Shown: positions 16,933 through 25,853 of the stretch, piece after piece
Layout: the number at the start of each line of letters is the position of its first letter
Numbering within the stretch: position 1 is the stretch's first letter
Assembly (NCBI GenBank): GCA_020853755.1
Contig: JADYYG010000027.1
Span: forward strand, 1 to 64,000
Direction: 5' to 3'
Length of the DNA: 64,000 nucleotides
Origin: Dehalococcoidia bacterium
GTDB lineage: Bacteria; Chloroflexota; Dehalococcoidia; Tepidiformales; Tepidiformaceae
The notes under the pieces: generated by a model
The model's input: only the letters and a program-made list of their open reading frames with translations
What the model was told of the DNA's origin: nothing
The model's database searches: none
Program-made: the position numbers and the translations under genes

Positions 16933-19188
16933 TCAGTCGATGGCGGTTGCTTCCGCCGTCATCAGGCCGTGGCGGGCAGGCATCGGCGGCGACGATGGCG
17001 CATGGGCGCCTTCGATGTCCAGCCGTGGCAGCCAGCCGAGCCATGAGGGCAGGTACCAGTTCCTCGCGCCAAGGAGTTGCATCGAAGCCGGCACCAGCAC
17101 CACGCGGACGACAGTCGCGTCAAGGAGCACCGCGACGGCCAGGCCGAAGCCCATCTGCTGGAGCGCCACAAGCTCTCCCGAGGCGAAGCCGGCGAAGACG
17201 GCAACCATGATGGCGGCAGCGCCGGTAATCATCCCCGCCGTGTGAGCCACCCCATAGAGCACTGATTCGGTGTTGTCGCCCGTCTCCTCGAATCGCTCCC
17301 GGATGCGGGTGAGGAGGAAGACGTGGTAGTCCATCGAGAGCCCGAAGAGGACGGAGAACATGAAGAGCGGCACCCAGGCTTCGACTCTATCAACATGGGC
17401 GAATCCGAAGATCTCGTTGCCGATGCCGTGCTGGAAGACGAGCACCGTGAGCCCATATGCCGCGCCTACGGAGAGCAGGTTCATGACCAGGGCCTTCAGC
17501 GGCACAACAATGCTTCGGAACACAATGAGCAGGATGACGAAACTCAACCCGAGAATGAACGCGAACGCCGGAACGGCACTGCCCGTGATGATGGAGGTGT
17601 CGTCCATGCTCGATGCCGTCGCCCCTGTCACGTACACGCGAGCTGTCGAACTGGCGAAGGCGTCCGGGATGTACGTCTCGCGGAGGTCCTCGATGGCCCT
17701 CGTGGCCTCTGCCGCCATCGGGTCACCGGAAAGCGGCACGCGAATGACCATGACGGAGTTCGCCTCATTGGCCTGGGGAGGGAGTGGGACGCCGAAGCGA
17801 CTATCGGAAGAGACGGTCTGGAGGAGTTGCTCGACAGCGCCGGAAACGTCCGGGGTCGACACATCGCCGACGCCGACGACGATCTCAGTTGGCGAGATCA
17901 CCCCCGCCGAGTACTCCTGCTCGAGGATATCGAAGGCCCTTCGCGCTTCACTGTCCGCGGGCAGACTGCCCGCTCCGAACCACCCGAGTTGAATCGTCGC
18001 GTATGGCATGGCCGCAGTTGTGAGGAGACCGACTGAGAGGACGACGCTGACCACCGGGTGGCGCATGACGAGCCCGGAGGCGCGGTACCAGAAGCTGTCG
18101 CGCACGTCCTGTTCGGCCGCGCTCCTGCGGCGCCGGGAAGGGAGATGACCGAGGTTCACGCGGTCGCCCAGCAGTCGCATCACAGCCGGAAGCAGCGTGA
18201 GGGCCGCGGCCACAGTGACAACCACGACGACCATCGCACCGACACTGAGGCTTCGGAAGACGCCATTCGGCACGAGGAGCATCCCCGCGAGGGCGACGAC
18301 CACCGTGAGGCCCGAGAACAGGACGGAGCGGCTGGCAGTGGCGCCGGCACGAATAATGGATGCGTCTCGCGGCGCCCCGAGGGACCGTTCTTCACGGAAC
18401 CGCTGGATGATGATCAGGCAGTAATCCACGCCCACTGCCATCCCCATCATCGTGATCATGTTCACCACGAAAACGGAGAGCCCGAACACCCGCCCGATGA
18501 TCGCCGAGATGCCCACCGCGACCACAATCGAAATCAGACTCACGAGGATGGGGAGACCGGCAGCGACGAGTGCGCCAAAGACGAGGACGAGGATAACCAG
18601 CGCCATCGGAAGGCCGACAAGTTCAGACTTGTGGAGATCCTTTTCGGCCTGCTCGTCAAACGCCACAGCCGAGGTTCCGTCCCCACCGGCGACCACCGTG
18701 AAACCGTCGACGCCGTCGAGCGCCGCGGTACGTTCTGACAGGGCCTGAACGTGGTCCCTGGCATCTTCCGTCGACCCCGCCAACGTGACGGGGATGATGA
18801 GCGTATGGCCATCAGCGGAGACCAGGCCTGGCGACGCCGATTCCAGGTAGTTCTGGACTGACACGATGTCTGCCGATTGTGCGCGCAGATCGCCGACGAG
18901 TCCCGTCACCAAGGTCCTGAACGTGGGGTCGTCCACCGTCCGGGTCTCAGATCGAACCACAACGGTTTCGCGGCCGGGGTCATCCGTGCCGAAGCCGCGG
19001 GTGATCAGTTCATCCGCTCTCTGGGAGTCGGTCATCTTGTACGTGGGGTTGGATGTGGTCACCACATCGCCGATGGACATGGCGGCGAACAGGCCGGCCA
19101 CGATGATGACGACCCAGATGGCCACCACAGTCCAGGGTCGCCGGGTGCTGAAGCGAGCGAGCCGCTCGGGAGAGAAACTGGAAATCAC
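16933..19188 (-). CDS. MMPL/RND-family exporter
   Basis: 751 residues from the GTG at 19188, fixed by a strong AGGAGG six bases upstream. It has a first helix near residue 20, a large extracytoplasmic loop, a five- to six-helix bundle, a second loop and a second bundle, as in MmpL and other single-chain RND exporters. The paired membrane motifs carrying the proton relay are seen in GVDYCLIIIQRF and LSMDYHVFLLTRIRE. Likely cargo is a lipid, drug or siderophore-like molecule. It is divergent from the two-component system, 281 bases away, and shares the inserted block with it. That suggests the sensor controls the exporter. Confidence 0.93.
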   Translation of the reverse strand: MISSFSPERLARFSTRRPWTVVAIWVVIIVAGLFAAMSIGDVVTTSNPTYKMTDSQRADELITRGFGTDDPGRETVVVRSETRTVDDPTFRTLVTGLVGDLRAQSADIVSVQNYLESASPGLVSADGHTLIIPVTLAGSTEDARDHVQALSERTAALDGVDGFTVVAGGDGTSAVAFDEQAEKDLHKSELVGLPMALVILVLVFGALVAAGLPILVSLISIVVAVGISAIIGRVFGLSVFVVNMITMMGMAVGVDYCLIIIQRFREERSLGAPRDASIIRAGATASRSVLFSGLTVVVALAGMLLVPNGVFRSLSVGAMVVVVVTVAAALTLLPAVMRLLGDRVNLGHLPSRRRRSAAEQDVRDSFWYRASGLVMRHPVVSVVLSVGLLTTAAMPYATIQLGWFGAGSLPADSEARRAFDILEQEYSAGVISPTEIVVGVGDVSTPDVSGAVEQLLQTVSSDSRFGVPLPPQANEANSVMVIRVPLSGDPMAAEATRAIEDLRETYIPDAFASSTARVYVTGATASSMDDTSIITGSAVPAFAFILGLSFVILLIVFRSIVVPLKALVMNLLSVGAAYGLTVLVFQHGIGNEIFGFAHVDRVEAWVPLFMFSVLFGLSMDYHVFLLTRIRERFEETGDNTESVLYGVAHTAGMITGAAAIMVAVFAGFASGELVALQQMGFGLAVAVLLDATVVRVVLVPASMQLLGARNWYLPSWLGWLPRLDIEGAHAPSSPPMPARHGLMTAEATAID

Positions 19189-19469
19189 TCTGTGCCTCCT
19201 GGCAATAGAGACCGGTCCGACGTGATCGTTCGCGGCGGGCCGAAGGTGTGCCCCGGTGTACGGGCTGGCGTCCAGTTGCCGGTCCCTACCGGCCGGGATT
19301 GGGACACGGCGCTGGACAAATCCAGTTGTACGGCTCGCAGGGCGCCGGGAAATCGATCCGCCGGGCGTGGGGCATCATCCTTTGGACGGCCGGGCGGCGG
19401 CCGAAAGTACGAGAAGCCGGCGGGGACGTGGTAGATTGCACACCCTCACTCTGGAGGTGAAGCCGCACG

Positions 19470-20096
19470 ATGCCGATCCGCATCCTCCTCGTCGATGACC
19501 ACAGCGTTGTCCGCCAGGGCTTGCGGATGTTCCTCTCCGCCGGCGGTGAATTCGAAATCGTGGGTGAGGCCCGTGACGGCGAAGAAGCGGTGCAGCTCGC
19601 GTCGGAGCTGAATCCAGATGTGGTCCTGATGGACCTTCTTATGCCGGTGATGGACGGGATCACGGCGATCGGACAGATCCGCGCCCGCCAGCCAGACGTC
19701 GAAGTCATCGCACTGACGAGCGTGCTCGAAGATGCCTCCGTAGTCGGGGCTGTCCGCGCCGGCGCCATCGGCTATCTGTTGAAGAACACGGAGGGCGCTG
19801 AATTGCGCCGGGCAGTCCGCGCGGCCGCAGAAGGTCAGGTCCAACTGTCGCCGGAAGCCAGCGCACGGTTGATGGCCGAACTCCGCCAGCCCGTGCAGGC
19901 GGAGGCCCTGACCGAGCGGGAGACCGACGTCCTCAAACTGCTCGCAACAGGGAAGTCGAACAAAGAGGTCGCTCAACGCCTCGGTATCACCGAACGGACC
20001 GTGAAGACCCATGTCAGCAGCATCATGGGGAAGCTCGATGTGCGGAGCAGGACGCAAGCAGCCCTTTACGCCGTCCGTGCAGGCATTTCGTCGTAG
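19470..20096 (+). CDS. NarL/FixJ-family response regulator
   Basis: 208 residues. The receiver domain (1-~120) has the acidic pair DD (9-10), the phospho-acceptor Asp55 in VVLMDLLMP and Lys in YLLKNTEG. The LuxR-type helix-turn-helix (about 145-205) reads LTERETDVLKLLATGKSNKEVAQ. The start ATG has GGAGGTGA ten bases before it. The kinase gene begins four bases after the stop, so both are one transcript. A TAGATT box (19432-19437) is a possible -10. The likely target is the divergent MMPL promoter. Confidence 0.96.
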   Translation: MPIRILLVDDHSVVRQGLRMFLSAGGEFEIVGEARDGEEAVQLASELNPDVVLMDLLMPVMDGITAIGQIRARQPDVEVIALTSVLEDASVVGAVRAGAIGYLLKNTEGAELRRAVRAAAEGQVQLSPEASARLMAELRQPVQAEALTERETDVLKLLATGKSNKEVAQRLGITERTVKTHVSSIMGKLDVRSRTQAALYAVRAGISS

Positions 20097-20100
20097 CACC

Positions 20101-21279
20101 ATGGGGGTCGCATTGTCCGAACCAGGCTTGAACGTGGTCAGGCGCCTGCGGGAGTTGGAGGCGATCGCGAAGGTTGCCTCCAGCTTCACCTTCGAACGCT
20201 CGCTTGAAGCGATGATGGGCGAAGTCGCACGCCATGTCGTCGAGGGAGCGATTGGATCCGTCGCCTGCATCGTAGGCGCCAGCGATCCGGCGACCCAGGT
20301 AGCGACCACCGTCCTTGGCAGCTATGGGACGCCCGAGGGATTCGACCAGATGCTGCAACGCGCCTGGCGAACTGGCGGCACCCAGATCGTCTCGAGCTCC
20401 ATCCAGACCCGCCGGGCACAGGTCGTCGGTCTGCACGTCGTCCAGCGGCCGGGCTACGAGGAGGTCAGGGAGGCGCTGCTTCGCGCCGGTTGGGAGAGGA
20501 TGGCAGTCGTGCCCATGCTGTATCGCGGCGTTGGCACCGGCCTCCTGATGGTCGTCTATCTTCCTGAACACAACCCGGATGACGAAGAGCTGTCCTTTCT
20601 TGAGGCAGTATCGGACCAGGCCGCGGTGGCGTTGGAGAACTCGAGGCTCTTCGAACAGGCTCGCTCGCTGGCGATCATGGAAGAGAGGCAGCGGATCTCC
20701 CGGGATCTGCACGACTCTGTCTCCCAGTCTCTTTACGCCATTTCCCTCGGCGCTCAGACGGTTCGCGAACTCCTGGGCGCCAACCCAAAGGCCGCGATCG
20801 AGCCGATCGACTACGTGGTCGCCCTGTCCAGCGCAGCGCTCAGCGAGATGAGAGCGATGATCTTTGAGCTTCGGCCCGAAACGCTTGCCCACGAGGGACT
20901 TGCCGCAGCGCTCCGGCGCCAGGCGGCATCGGTAGAGGCGCGGCACCAGGTCCGGGTGGACGCGGACCTCAGGGACGAGCCTCCGCTGCCCCTCGCCGCC
21001 AAGGAAGTGCTCTACCGGGTCGGGCTGGAGGCCCTCCAGAATGCCGTGAAACATGCACAGGCTTCCCGGATCACGGTTTCGCTCAGCGTGAGTTCCGAAG
21101 CGGTCACGCTCAGGATCCAGGATGACGGGCGGGGCTTCACAGCCACCGACAGCTTCCCGGGTCACCTGGGCCTCGTCTCTATGAAGGAACGTGCCTTACA
21201 GGCCGGAGGCACTGCTTCTTTTGAAAGCGCGCCGGGCAAAGGCTGTACCGTCTCGGTCTACGTTCCCCTCGGTGACTGA
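20101..21279 (+). CDS. GAF-domain sensor histidine kinase (HisKA_3 type)
   Basis: 392 residues from the ATG at 20101. A GAF domain spans about 45-185. The dimerisation and phosphotransfer domain HisKA_3 has His204 in ERQRISRDLHDSVSQ. The HATPase domain shows N, G1 and G2 boxes: LQNAVKHAQASR, DDGRGF and GHLGLVSMKERA. No transmembrane helix is visible, so it is a cytoplasmic sensor of a small molecule or redox signal, typical of NarL-partner kinases. It ends one base before the right copy of the direct repeat. Confidence 0.95.
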   Translation: MGVALSEPGLNVVRRLRELEAIAKVASSFTFERSLEAMMGEVARHVVEGAIGSVACIVGASDPATQVATTVLGSYGTPEGFDQMLQRAWRTGGTQIVSSSIQTRRAQVVGLHVVQRPGYEEVREALLRAGWERMAVVPMLYRGVGTGLLMVVYLPEHNPDDEELSFLEAVSDQAAVALENSRLFEQARSLAIMEERQRISRDLHDSVSQSLYAISLGAQTVRELLGANPKAAIEPIDYVVALSSAALSEMRAMIFELRPETLAHEGLAAALRRQAASVEARHQVRVDADLRDEPPLPLAAKEVLYRVGLEALQNAVKHAQASRITVSLSVSSEAVTLRIQDDGRGFTATDSFPGHLGLVSMKERALQAGGTASFESAPGKGCTVSVYVPLGD

Positions 21280-21280
21280 A

Positions 21281-21316
21281 CCCGCGCGCTATTTGACCGC
21301 GATCGGGTTGACCGGC
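21281..21316. repeat. right copy of the 36-bp direct repeat, within the cyclase 3' end
   Basis: Identical to 16860-16895. It covers the last nine or so codons and the stop of the cyclase gene (minus strand) plus eight bases past it. The cyclase is intact, so this copy is the native or regenerated end. Confidence 0.95.
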
Positions 21317-22230
21317 GAGCCGGCCGCCCCCGTGAAAGGCAGCGACGGCGCGACGAACATGAACTCCCACACCCGGTCGGCCGCGCAGTCCTCGGCGAGC
21401 TGGTCCAGGTAGAAGATCTCGCCGACCGACATTCCCATGTCGCGGATGAGCACCATGTGCAGCGGCTGGAAGGCGTTGTCCGGCTCGTTCGGGCGCACTT
21501 CCATGCCCCAGGTGTCGGTGGCGACGGCGCAGACTTCGTGGCTGTGCAGCCAGCGAGCGGTTTCGATGGCGAGGCCCGGGGCGTCGCCGCCGGCGTAGGT
21601 CCCCCACGAACCCTGGCTTCGGCACATCGCCTGGTGGCCGGTGCGAACCAGCAGCGCGTCACCTGAGCCGATAGTCACGCCCTCTTCCCGGGCGCAGGCT
21701 TCAAGGTCGGCGACGGTGATCGGGTAGCCGGGTTCGAGCCAGTCGCGGCCCTTCGAACGGGCGATATCGAGGAGCACTCCGCGGGTGACGAAGCGGTCTT
21801 TCGTGTGTTCGATGCCGTTCTTTCGTGCACCGGTGCTCGAAACCGTCGTCGAAGGCACGCCGTTGTAGAGCTGGCCGTCGTACCAGCAGTGCGAAAGCGA
21901 ATCCCACTGGGTCGCCGTCTGGAGCGGCATGACCACGAAGTCGTCCTGGAAGCGCGCGCCGCCGGGGATGCGGTCCTGCGCGCCGATTGCGTCGTCGCCG
22001 CCGTCGGCCCGGGTGAAGTAGAGCGGGTTGAAGCGCCCGCCGCCGGACTGCGGACCCTTGCTATCGAACGGGATGCAGAGGCTGAACGACTTCCCGGCGC
22101 GAACGAGGCCGCCTGCCTCGATGACCTTCGCCGGCGTGATGAAGTTGAGCGTGCCGATCTGGTCTTCGGCGCCCCAGCGGCCCCAGTTGCGAAGCTCGGC
22201 CCCGAGAGCCAGTACCTCTTTCATGTCCAT
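21289..22230 (-). CDS. cyclase-family (kynurenine formamidase-like) metal hydrolase
   Basis: 313 residues. It belongs to the cyclase/KynB-like metallohydrolase superfamily, in the longer subgroup where the metal motif reads TQWDSLSHCWYDGQLYNG rather than the short HxGTHxDxP form. Members hydrolyse amides, esters or lactone-like rings. The ATG at 22230 has AAGGAAAGGA upstream. It is the last gene of a minus-strand run from the ABC binding protein through two EthD-like genes, 61 bases after the latter. Its final codons are duplicated at 16860-16895. Confidence 0.9.
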   Translation of the reverse strand: MDMKEVLALGAELRNWGRWGAEDQIGTLNFITPAKVIEAGGLVRAGKSFSLCIPFDSKGPQSGGGRFNPLYFTRADGGDDAIGAQDRIPGGARFQDDFVVMPLQTATQWDSLSHCWYDGQLYNGVPSTTVSSTGARKNGIEHTKDRFVTRGVLLDIARSKGRDWLEPGYPITVADLEACAREEGVTIGSGDALLVRTGHQAMCRSQGSWGTYAGGDAPGLAIETARWLHSHEVCAVATDTWGMEVRPNEPDNAFQPLHMVLIRDMGMSVGEIFYLDQLAEDCAADRVWEFMFVAPSLPFTGAAGSPVNPIAVK

Positions 22231-22290
22231 GGCGTGTTCCTTTCCTTATAAAGAGAGCGGTTTAAAGAGAGTGGTCTGTGGGCGGAGAGC

Positions 22291-23064
22291 CTACGCCAGC
22301 AGGTCGTCGCCGTCGCCCGGTTTGATGTCGATGTTGAGCCAGCGGCCAATGACCGAGCCGAACGGCGAAGGCGTGAACCGGATCCGGGTCGCGTCGTGGA
22401 CCATCGTCGCCCGGTAGGCGTCCGGGCTCATGCCCAGTTCGGTGAGTCGGGTCCACTTGTTCAGGTCCAGCGGCGCGGGCAGGTTCTCAGCCACGGGGAT
22501 GGTCCGCCAGGTGCGGTAGTGTTTCATCCCGGGCAGTTGCTTGCCTTCGCGCGTGTGGTGGCCGATGTACCAGTCTTCGCCGGTCGCGAAGGTCAGGTCC
22601 GGCCGGTAGGCGATGCAGTAGCTATCGATGAAGATCTCCGCCGAGTCATCGACTTCGGGCGCGCCAGACGGCCACCAGAGCGGGAGGGTCATGTATTTGT
22701 AGTGCTGCGGCGGCGCATCCCGGAGCAGGTCGTACTGGGGCGCTTCCGGCAGCAGCATGCATTCGAACTCGCGGAACCCGGGTTCGCTCCCGGTTGCCAG
22801 CGACCAGAGGCCGGGCCGCGCGTGGAGGGCGGCAACGGCCGCCGCTGCGTCTTTGAACTGGAGTTCGCTCCTGCGGACGAACTGGTCGTGCGGCGTTGGC
22901 GCGCCGGGGCTCGGATACGGGATCCCGGCGTCGAAGCCGCGCCATGACCGAAAACCGATGACCCCGGGCAGCGCGCGGGCCGCGGGCACGTGCGTTTCCA
23001 GGTACCACTGCTCGCCTTCGACGATGTCGCAGGTGTAGTTAAAGAGGTGGACAAAGCGAATCAC
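22291..23064 (-). CDS. EthD-like duplicated-domain protein
   Basis: 258 residues from the GTG at 23064, fixed by AGGAGG eight bases before it. Two halves each carry an E-x-W-Y-[LI]-x-x-H signature: EQWYLETHVPAARALPGV and EDWYIGHHTREGKQLPGM. That is the dimeric alpha/beta-barrel pattern of EthD and related ring-degradation accessory proteins. A catalytic or carrier role in aromatic or ether catabolism is only inferred. It is paralogous to the gene upstream (23088-23819) and lies 23 bases from it. Confidence 0.75.
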   Translation of the reverse strand: MIRFVHLFNYTCDIVEGEQWYLETHVPAARALPGVIGFRSWRGFDAGIPYPSPGAPTPHDQFVRRSELQFKDAAAAVAALHARPGLWSLATGSEPGFREFECMLLPEAPQYDLLRDAPPQHYKYMTLPLWWPSGAPEVDDSAEIFIDSYCIAYRPDLTFATGEDWYIGHHTREGKQLPGMKHYRTWRTIPVAENLPAPLDLNKWTRLTELGMSPDAYRATMVHDATRIRFTPSPFGSVIGRWLNIDIKPGDGDDLLA

Positions 23065-23087
23065 GGGTGTTCCTCCTGCGCCCGGTG

Positions 23088-23819
23088 CTAGCCGTGCAAG
23101 AAGTCGAATTCGGGCTCCTCGCTGACAAAGACCGTCTCCGAGATGAAGCCCGGCTGCCCGTACGGCGGCGGCGTCCAGCGGGGCATGTGGGTGACCGCGC
23201 CGTCTTCCCAGGCTGCCATGTCGTGGAAGGCGAGCTCTGTCAGGCGGTGCCACTGCGAAGGCATGCGGTTGGTCAGGCCCGCGGGGCGCGGGAGCGCCTT
23301 CCAGGAGGCGTAGCGGGCGAGTCCCCGCATCTCTTTCGCTTCCTGCGTGTGCGTGCTGAGGTACCAGTCTTCGCCGGCCTCGTAGGTCGTGTTCTCTCCG
23401 TAGCGAAGGATGAAGAGCCAGCGGGCGAGCCGTTCGCCGTCCGGGCCTGTCACCGTCCCGGGCGCCGGGGAGCCGGGGAGGAACACGTTGGACGGTTCCT
23501 CTTCGATGAACATGGTTTCGGAGTGGAACCCGGGCCAGCCGTAGGGCGGCGCCGTGTACGCCGGGACGTTGGTCACGGCTGCGTCTTCCCATGCAGCCCA
23601 GTCATCGAACCAGAGTTCGGTAACGCGGTCCCAGCGGTTCAGGCGCTCGAGGGTGGACCACGGCGGAGCGACCTCGGCCTTCTTCGCCCGCCACGAGACA
23701 TAGCGGCGAAGGTTCTTGAGGCCCTTCGCTTCGGCCGCGTGGGTATGGAGGTACCACTGCTCGGCCTCTTCTTTCGAGACGTGGTCTGGGAAGCGAAGGA
23801 AGAACACCCAGCGCAACAT
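23088..23819 (-). CDS. EthD-like duplicated-domain protein
   Basis: 244 residues from the ATG at 23819 with GAGGAGG seven bases upstream. As in its neighbour, two tandem modules show EQWYLHTHAAEAKGLKNL and EDWYLSTHTQEAKEMRGL. The spacing and the PPYG-W/Q-PGF segment recur in each half, so the gene arose by internal duplication. It starts 49 bases after the permease stop (23869) in the transport operon, which suggests its substrate is what the transporter imports. Confidence 0.75.
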   Translation of the reverse strand: MLRWVFFLRFPDHVSKEEAEQWYLHTHAAEAKGLKNLRRYVSWRAKKAEVAPPWSTLERLNRWDRVTELWFDDWAAWEDAAVTNVPAYTAPPYGWPGFHSETMFIEEEPSNVFLPGSPAPGTVTGPDGERLARWLFILRYGENTTYEAGEDWYLSTHTQEAKEMRGLARYASWKALPRPAGLTNRMPSQWHRLTELAFHDMAAWEDGAVTHMPRWTPPPYGQPGFISETVFVSEEPEFDFLHG

Positions 23820-23868
23820 AGGACACCTCCTCAGGGTTGGTTCACGCTGCCCTCCCGCGGTGGAGGCA

Positions 23869-24780
23869 TCAGCGGCTGCGCAGGCTCGGGTCGAAGGCGT
23901 CGCGCAGGGCGTCGCCGAGGACGTTGAACGAAAGCACCAGCAAGAAGATGGCCGCCCCGGGGACGATGGAGAGGTAGGGTGCGAGGCTGATGAAGCCGAA
24001 CGAGAATTGGAGCATGGATCCCCAGGTGGGTGTCGGGGGGCGAACACCCACGCCGAGGAAGCTCAAACCGGCCTCCGCGAGCACGGCGAAGCCCATGCTC
24101 AGGGTGGCCGCCACGATGACCGGCGCCATGCAGTTCGGCCAGATGTGCCGGAACAGGATTCGCCAGCCGGGAGCGCCAATCGACCTCGCCGCCAGGACGT
24201 AGTCGCGTTCGCGTACGCTGAGCACCTGGCTGCGCACAAGGCGGGCAAGGCCCGGCACCGACGCAATCCCGATGGCGAACAGCAGGTTCTTCACCGACGG
24301 TTCGAAGAACGCGATCAACATCAGGGCCAGGATCAGCCCCGGGAAGGCGATAATCACCTCCATCAATCGCATGATGATGTCGTCTACGATCCCGCGGACG
24401 TACCCGGCGATGAGTCCGAGGGTGACGCCGATGAGGCACGCGAAGGCGACCGCCCCGATCCCGATGCCGAGCGAGACACGCCCGCCGTACATCATGCGCG
24501 AGAGCTGGTCCCGGCCGAGCTGGTCGGTGCCGAGGGGATGCGCCCAACTCGGGGACTTGAGGGCTTCGAGCGCCTGCTGGTCCGTGGGGCTATACGGCGC
24601 GAGGATCGGCGCAAAGATGGCGCAGATCGTGAAGATCAGGATGATCGTCGCTGCAATCGCCGAGAACGGCTCTCGCAGCACCTGGAACGTTGTATTCAGC
24701 CAGGGTGAACGGGCGGGCCGGTAGAATTCCCCGAGGAACTCCTGGGGGTTGGCGTCCGCTTCCAGTACGTGCTCGGTCAT
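23869..24780 (-). CDS. peptide/nickel-type ABC transporter permease, C subunit
   Basis: 303 residues. The DppC/OppC architecture is clear: an N-terminal cytoplasmic tail, first helix, periplasmic loop (HPLGTDQLGRDQLSRMMYGGR), and the EAA loop (ERDYVLAARSIGAPGWRIL) that contacts the ATPase. It ends with FNVLGDALRDAFDP, the usual C-terminus. ATG at 24780 overlaps the B-subunit stop (ATGA), so translation is coupled. No ATPase subunit follows; the next genes are EthD-like. Confidence 0.95.
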   Translation of the reverse strand: MTEHVLEADANPQEFLGEFYRPARSPWLNTTFQVLREPFSAIAATIILIFTICAIFAPILAPYSPTDQQALEALKSPSWAHPLGTDQLGRDQLSRMMYGGRVSLGIGIGAVAFACLIGVTLGLIAGYVRGIVDDIIMRLMEVIIAFPGLILALMLIAFFEPSVKNLLFAIGIASVPGLARLVRSQVLSVRERDYVLAARSIGAPGWRILFRHIWPNCMAPVIVAATLSMGFAVLAEAGLSFLGVGVRPPTPTWGSMLQFSFGFISLAPYLSIVPGAAIFLLVLSFNVLGDALRDAFDPSLRSR

Positions 24781-25736
24781 CGGTATCGAATCCTTGGGTC
24801 CAACATCGCGTAGGCGACGTCCGTAAGCAGCGTCGCGATGACCGTGCTGAGCGCCACAATCAGGACCAGCAACTGGATCACCGGGAAGTCGCGGATGCCG
24901 ATGGAGGCCACCAGCAAGCGGCCCAGGCCGGGAATGGCGAAGATCGTTTCGACGATGGCCGCTCCAGAGAGCAGGTTCCCGACGAACAGACCCAGGATCG
25001 TGATGATCGGGAGCATCGCGTTCTTCAGGGCGTGCAGCCAGACCACGCTCCTCGAGGAGAGGCCCTTGGCGCGCGCCGTCCGGATGTAGTCCTGGTTCAG
25101 CACCTCGAGCATGGCCGACCGCGTCTGGCGGGTCAGGATGGCGGCCCCGCCCGTGCCGAGGATCGTGGCCGGCATCGCCAACAGCTTCATACTCCGGACC
25201 GGGTCTTCGAACACGCTTACGAATCCCGACGGCGGCAGCCACTGAAGCCGCACGGAGAAGAGCAGGATCATCATGATCCCGAGCCAGAAGCTGGGAACGG
25301 CCACACCGGCCACAGAGATAACGGTGATTGAGCGGTCGACCACCGTGTCCCGCCAAAGAGCGGCAGCCACCCCGGCAGGGAGGCCGATCACGATGGCAAT
25401 CAAAAGGGAGGCGACGCTCAACTGCAGCGTCACCTTGAGCCGCGGAGTCACTTCGTCCGTCACCGGGCGTCTTGTCCTCGTCGATTCGCCGAAGTCACCC
25501 TGGGCCGCGTTCTTGAGCCAGTTGGCGTACTGGATCGGGATAGGATCGTTGAGACCGAGGTCTTTGCGAAAACGCTCGATCTGCTCGGGGGTGTATTCGG
25601 TCTGGCCGACGTTGAGTCCAGCCAGCGCGTAGACGGGGTCACCGGGGAGCATCAGCGTCGTCGAATAGACGAGGAACGTGATGCCCAGGATCACCGGGAT
25701 GAACTGCAGCATTCGCCTGATGATGTAGGCCCTCAT
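24777..25736 (-). CDS. peptide/nickel-type ABC transporter permease, B subunit
   Basis: 319 residues from the ATG at 25736 (MRAYIIRRMLQFIPV, the standard DppB start). Six helices, the LPGDPVYAL segment after helix 1, and the EAA loop (QDYIRTARAKGLSSRSVV). It partners the C subunit through the ATGA overlap at 24777. Between it and the binding-protein gene lies a strong hairpin, which probably lowers permease expression relative to the binding protein. Confidence 0.95.
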   Translation of the reverse strand: MRAYIIRRMLQFIPVILGITFLVYSTTLMLPGDPVYALAGLNVGQTEYTPEQIERFRKDLGLNDPIPIQYANWLKNAAQGDFGESTRTRRPVTDEVTPRLKVTLQLSVASLLIAIVIGLPAGVAAALWRDTVVDRSITVISVAGVAVPSFWLGIMMILLFSVRLQWLPPSGFVSVFEDPVRSMKLLAMPATILGTGGAAILTRQTRSAMLEVLNQDYIRTARAKGLSSRSVVWLHALKNAMLPIITILGLFVGNLLSGAAIVETIFAIPGLGRLLVASIGIRDFPVIQLLVLIVALSTVIATLLTDVAYAMLDPRIRYR

Positions 25737-25804
25737 GCCTGCCTGCCTTCCGCTGGTTCGAACTTGCCATGTGCTCCGGTCTCGAAGCGTCGCGGCATGG
25801 AAAA

Positions 25805-25835
25805 GGCCGGGCCGCCATGGCAAAGCGGCCCGGCC
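25805..25835 (-). terminator. attenuator hairpin between binding protein and permeases
   Basis: GGCCGGGCCGC (25805-25815) pairs perfectly with GCGGCCCGGCC (25825-25835) over nine bases. On the minus strand a TTTT (plus 25801-25804) follows at once, so it is Rho-independent in form. It lies 18 bases after the binding-protein stop. Partial read-through would give more binding protein than permease, as is common in such operons. Confidence 0.8.
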
Positions 25836-25853
25836 GAAGGAGGGATCCCTGGA

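Larger units (their letters stand above)
16860..21316. other. candidate inserted block: MMPL exporter plus two-component system
   Basis: The 36-bp direct repeat marks both ends of a 4,421-bp unit holding only three genes: MMPL exporter, NarL-type regulator and GAF histidine kinase. The kinase stop codon (21277-21279) is one base from the right copy. Removing one repeat and the block restores a simple convergent arrangement of the split-barrel gene (16402-16818) and the cyclase gene. No integrase, transposase or terminal inverted repeat is visible, so the mechanism is open. Confidence 0.65.

Noticed and set aside
16860-21316. Integrative conjugative element or transposon
   Set aside because: No integrase, transposase or terminal inverted repeats; only the direct repeat supports movement, so it is listed as a candidate block.
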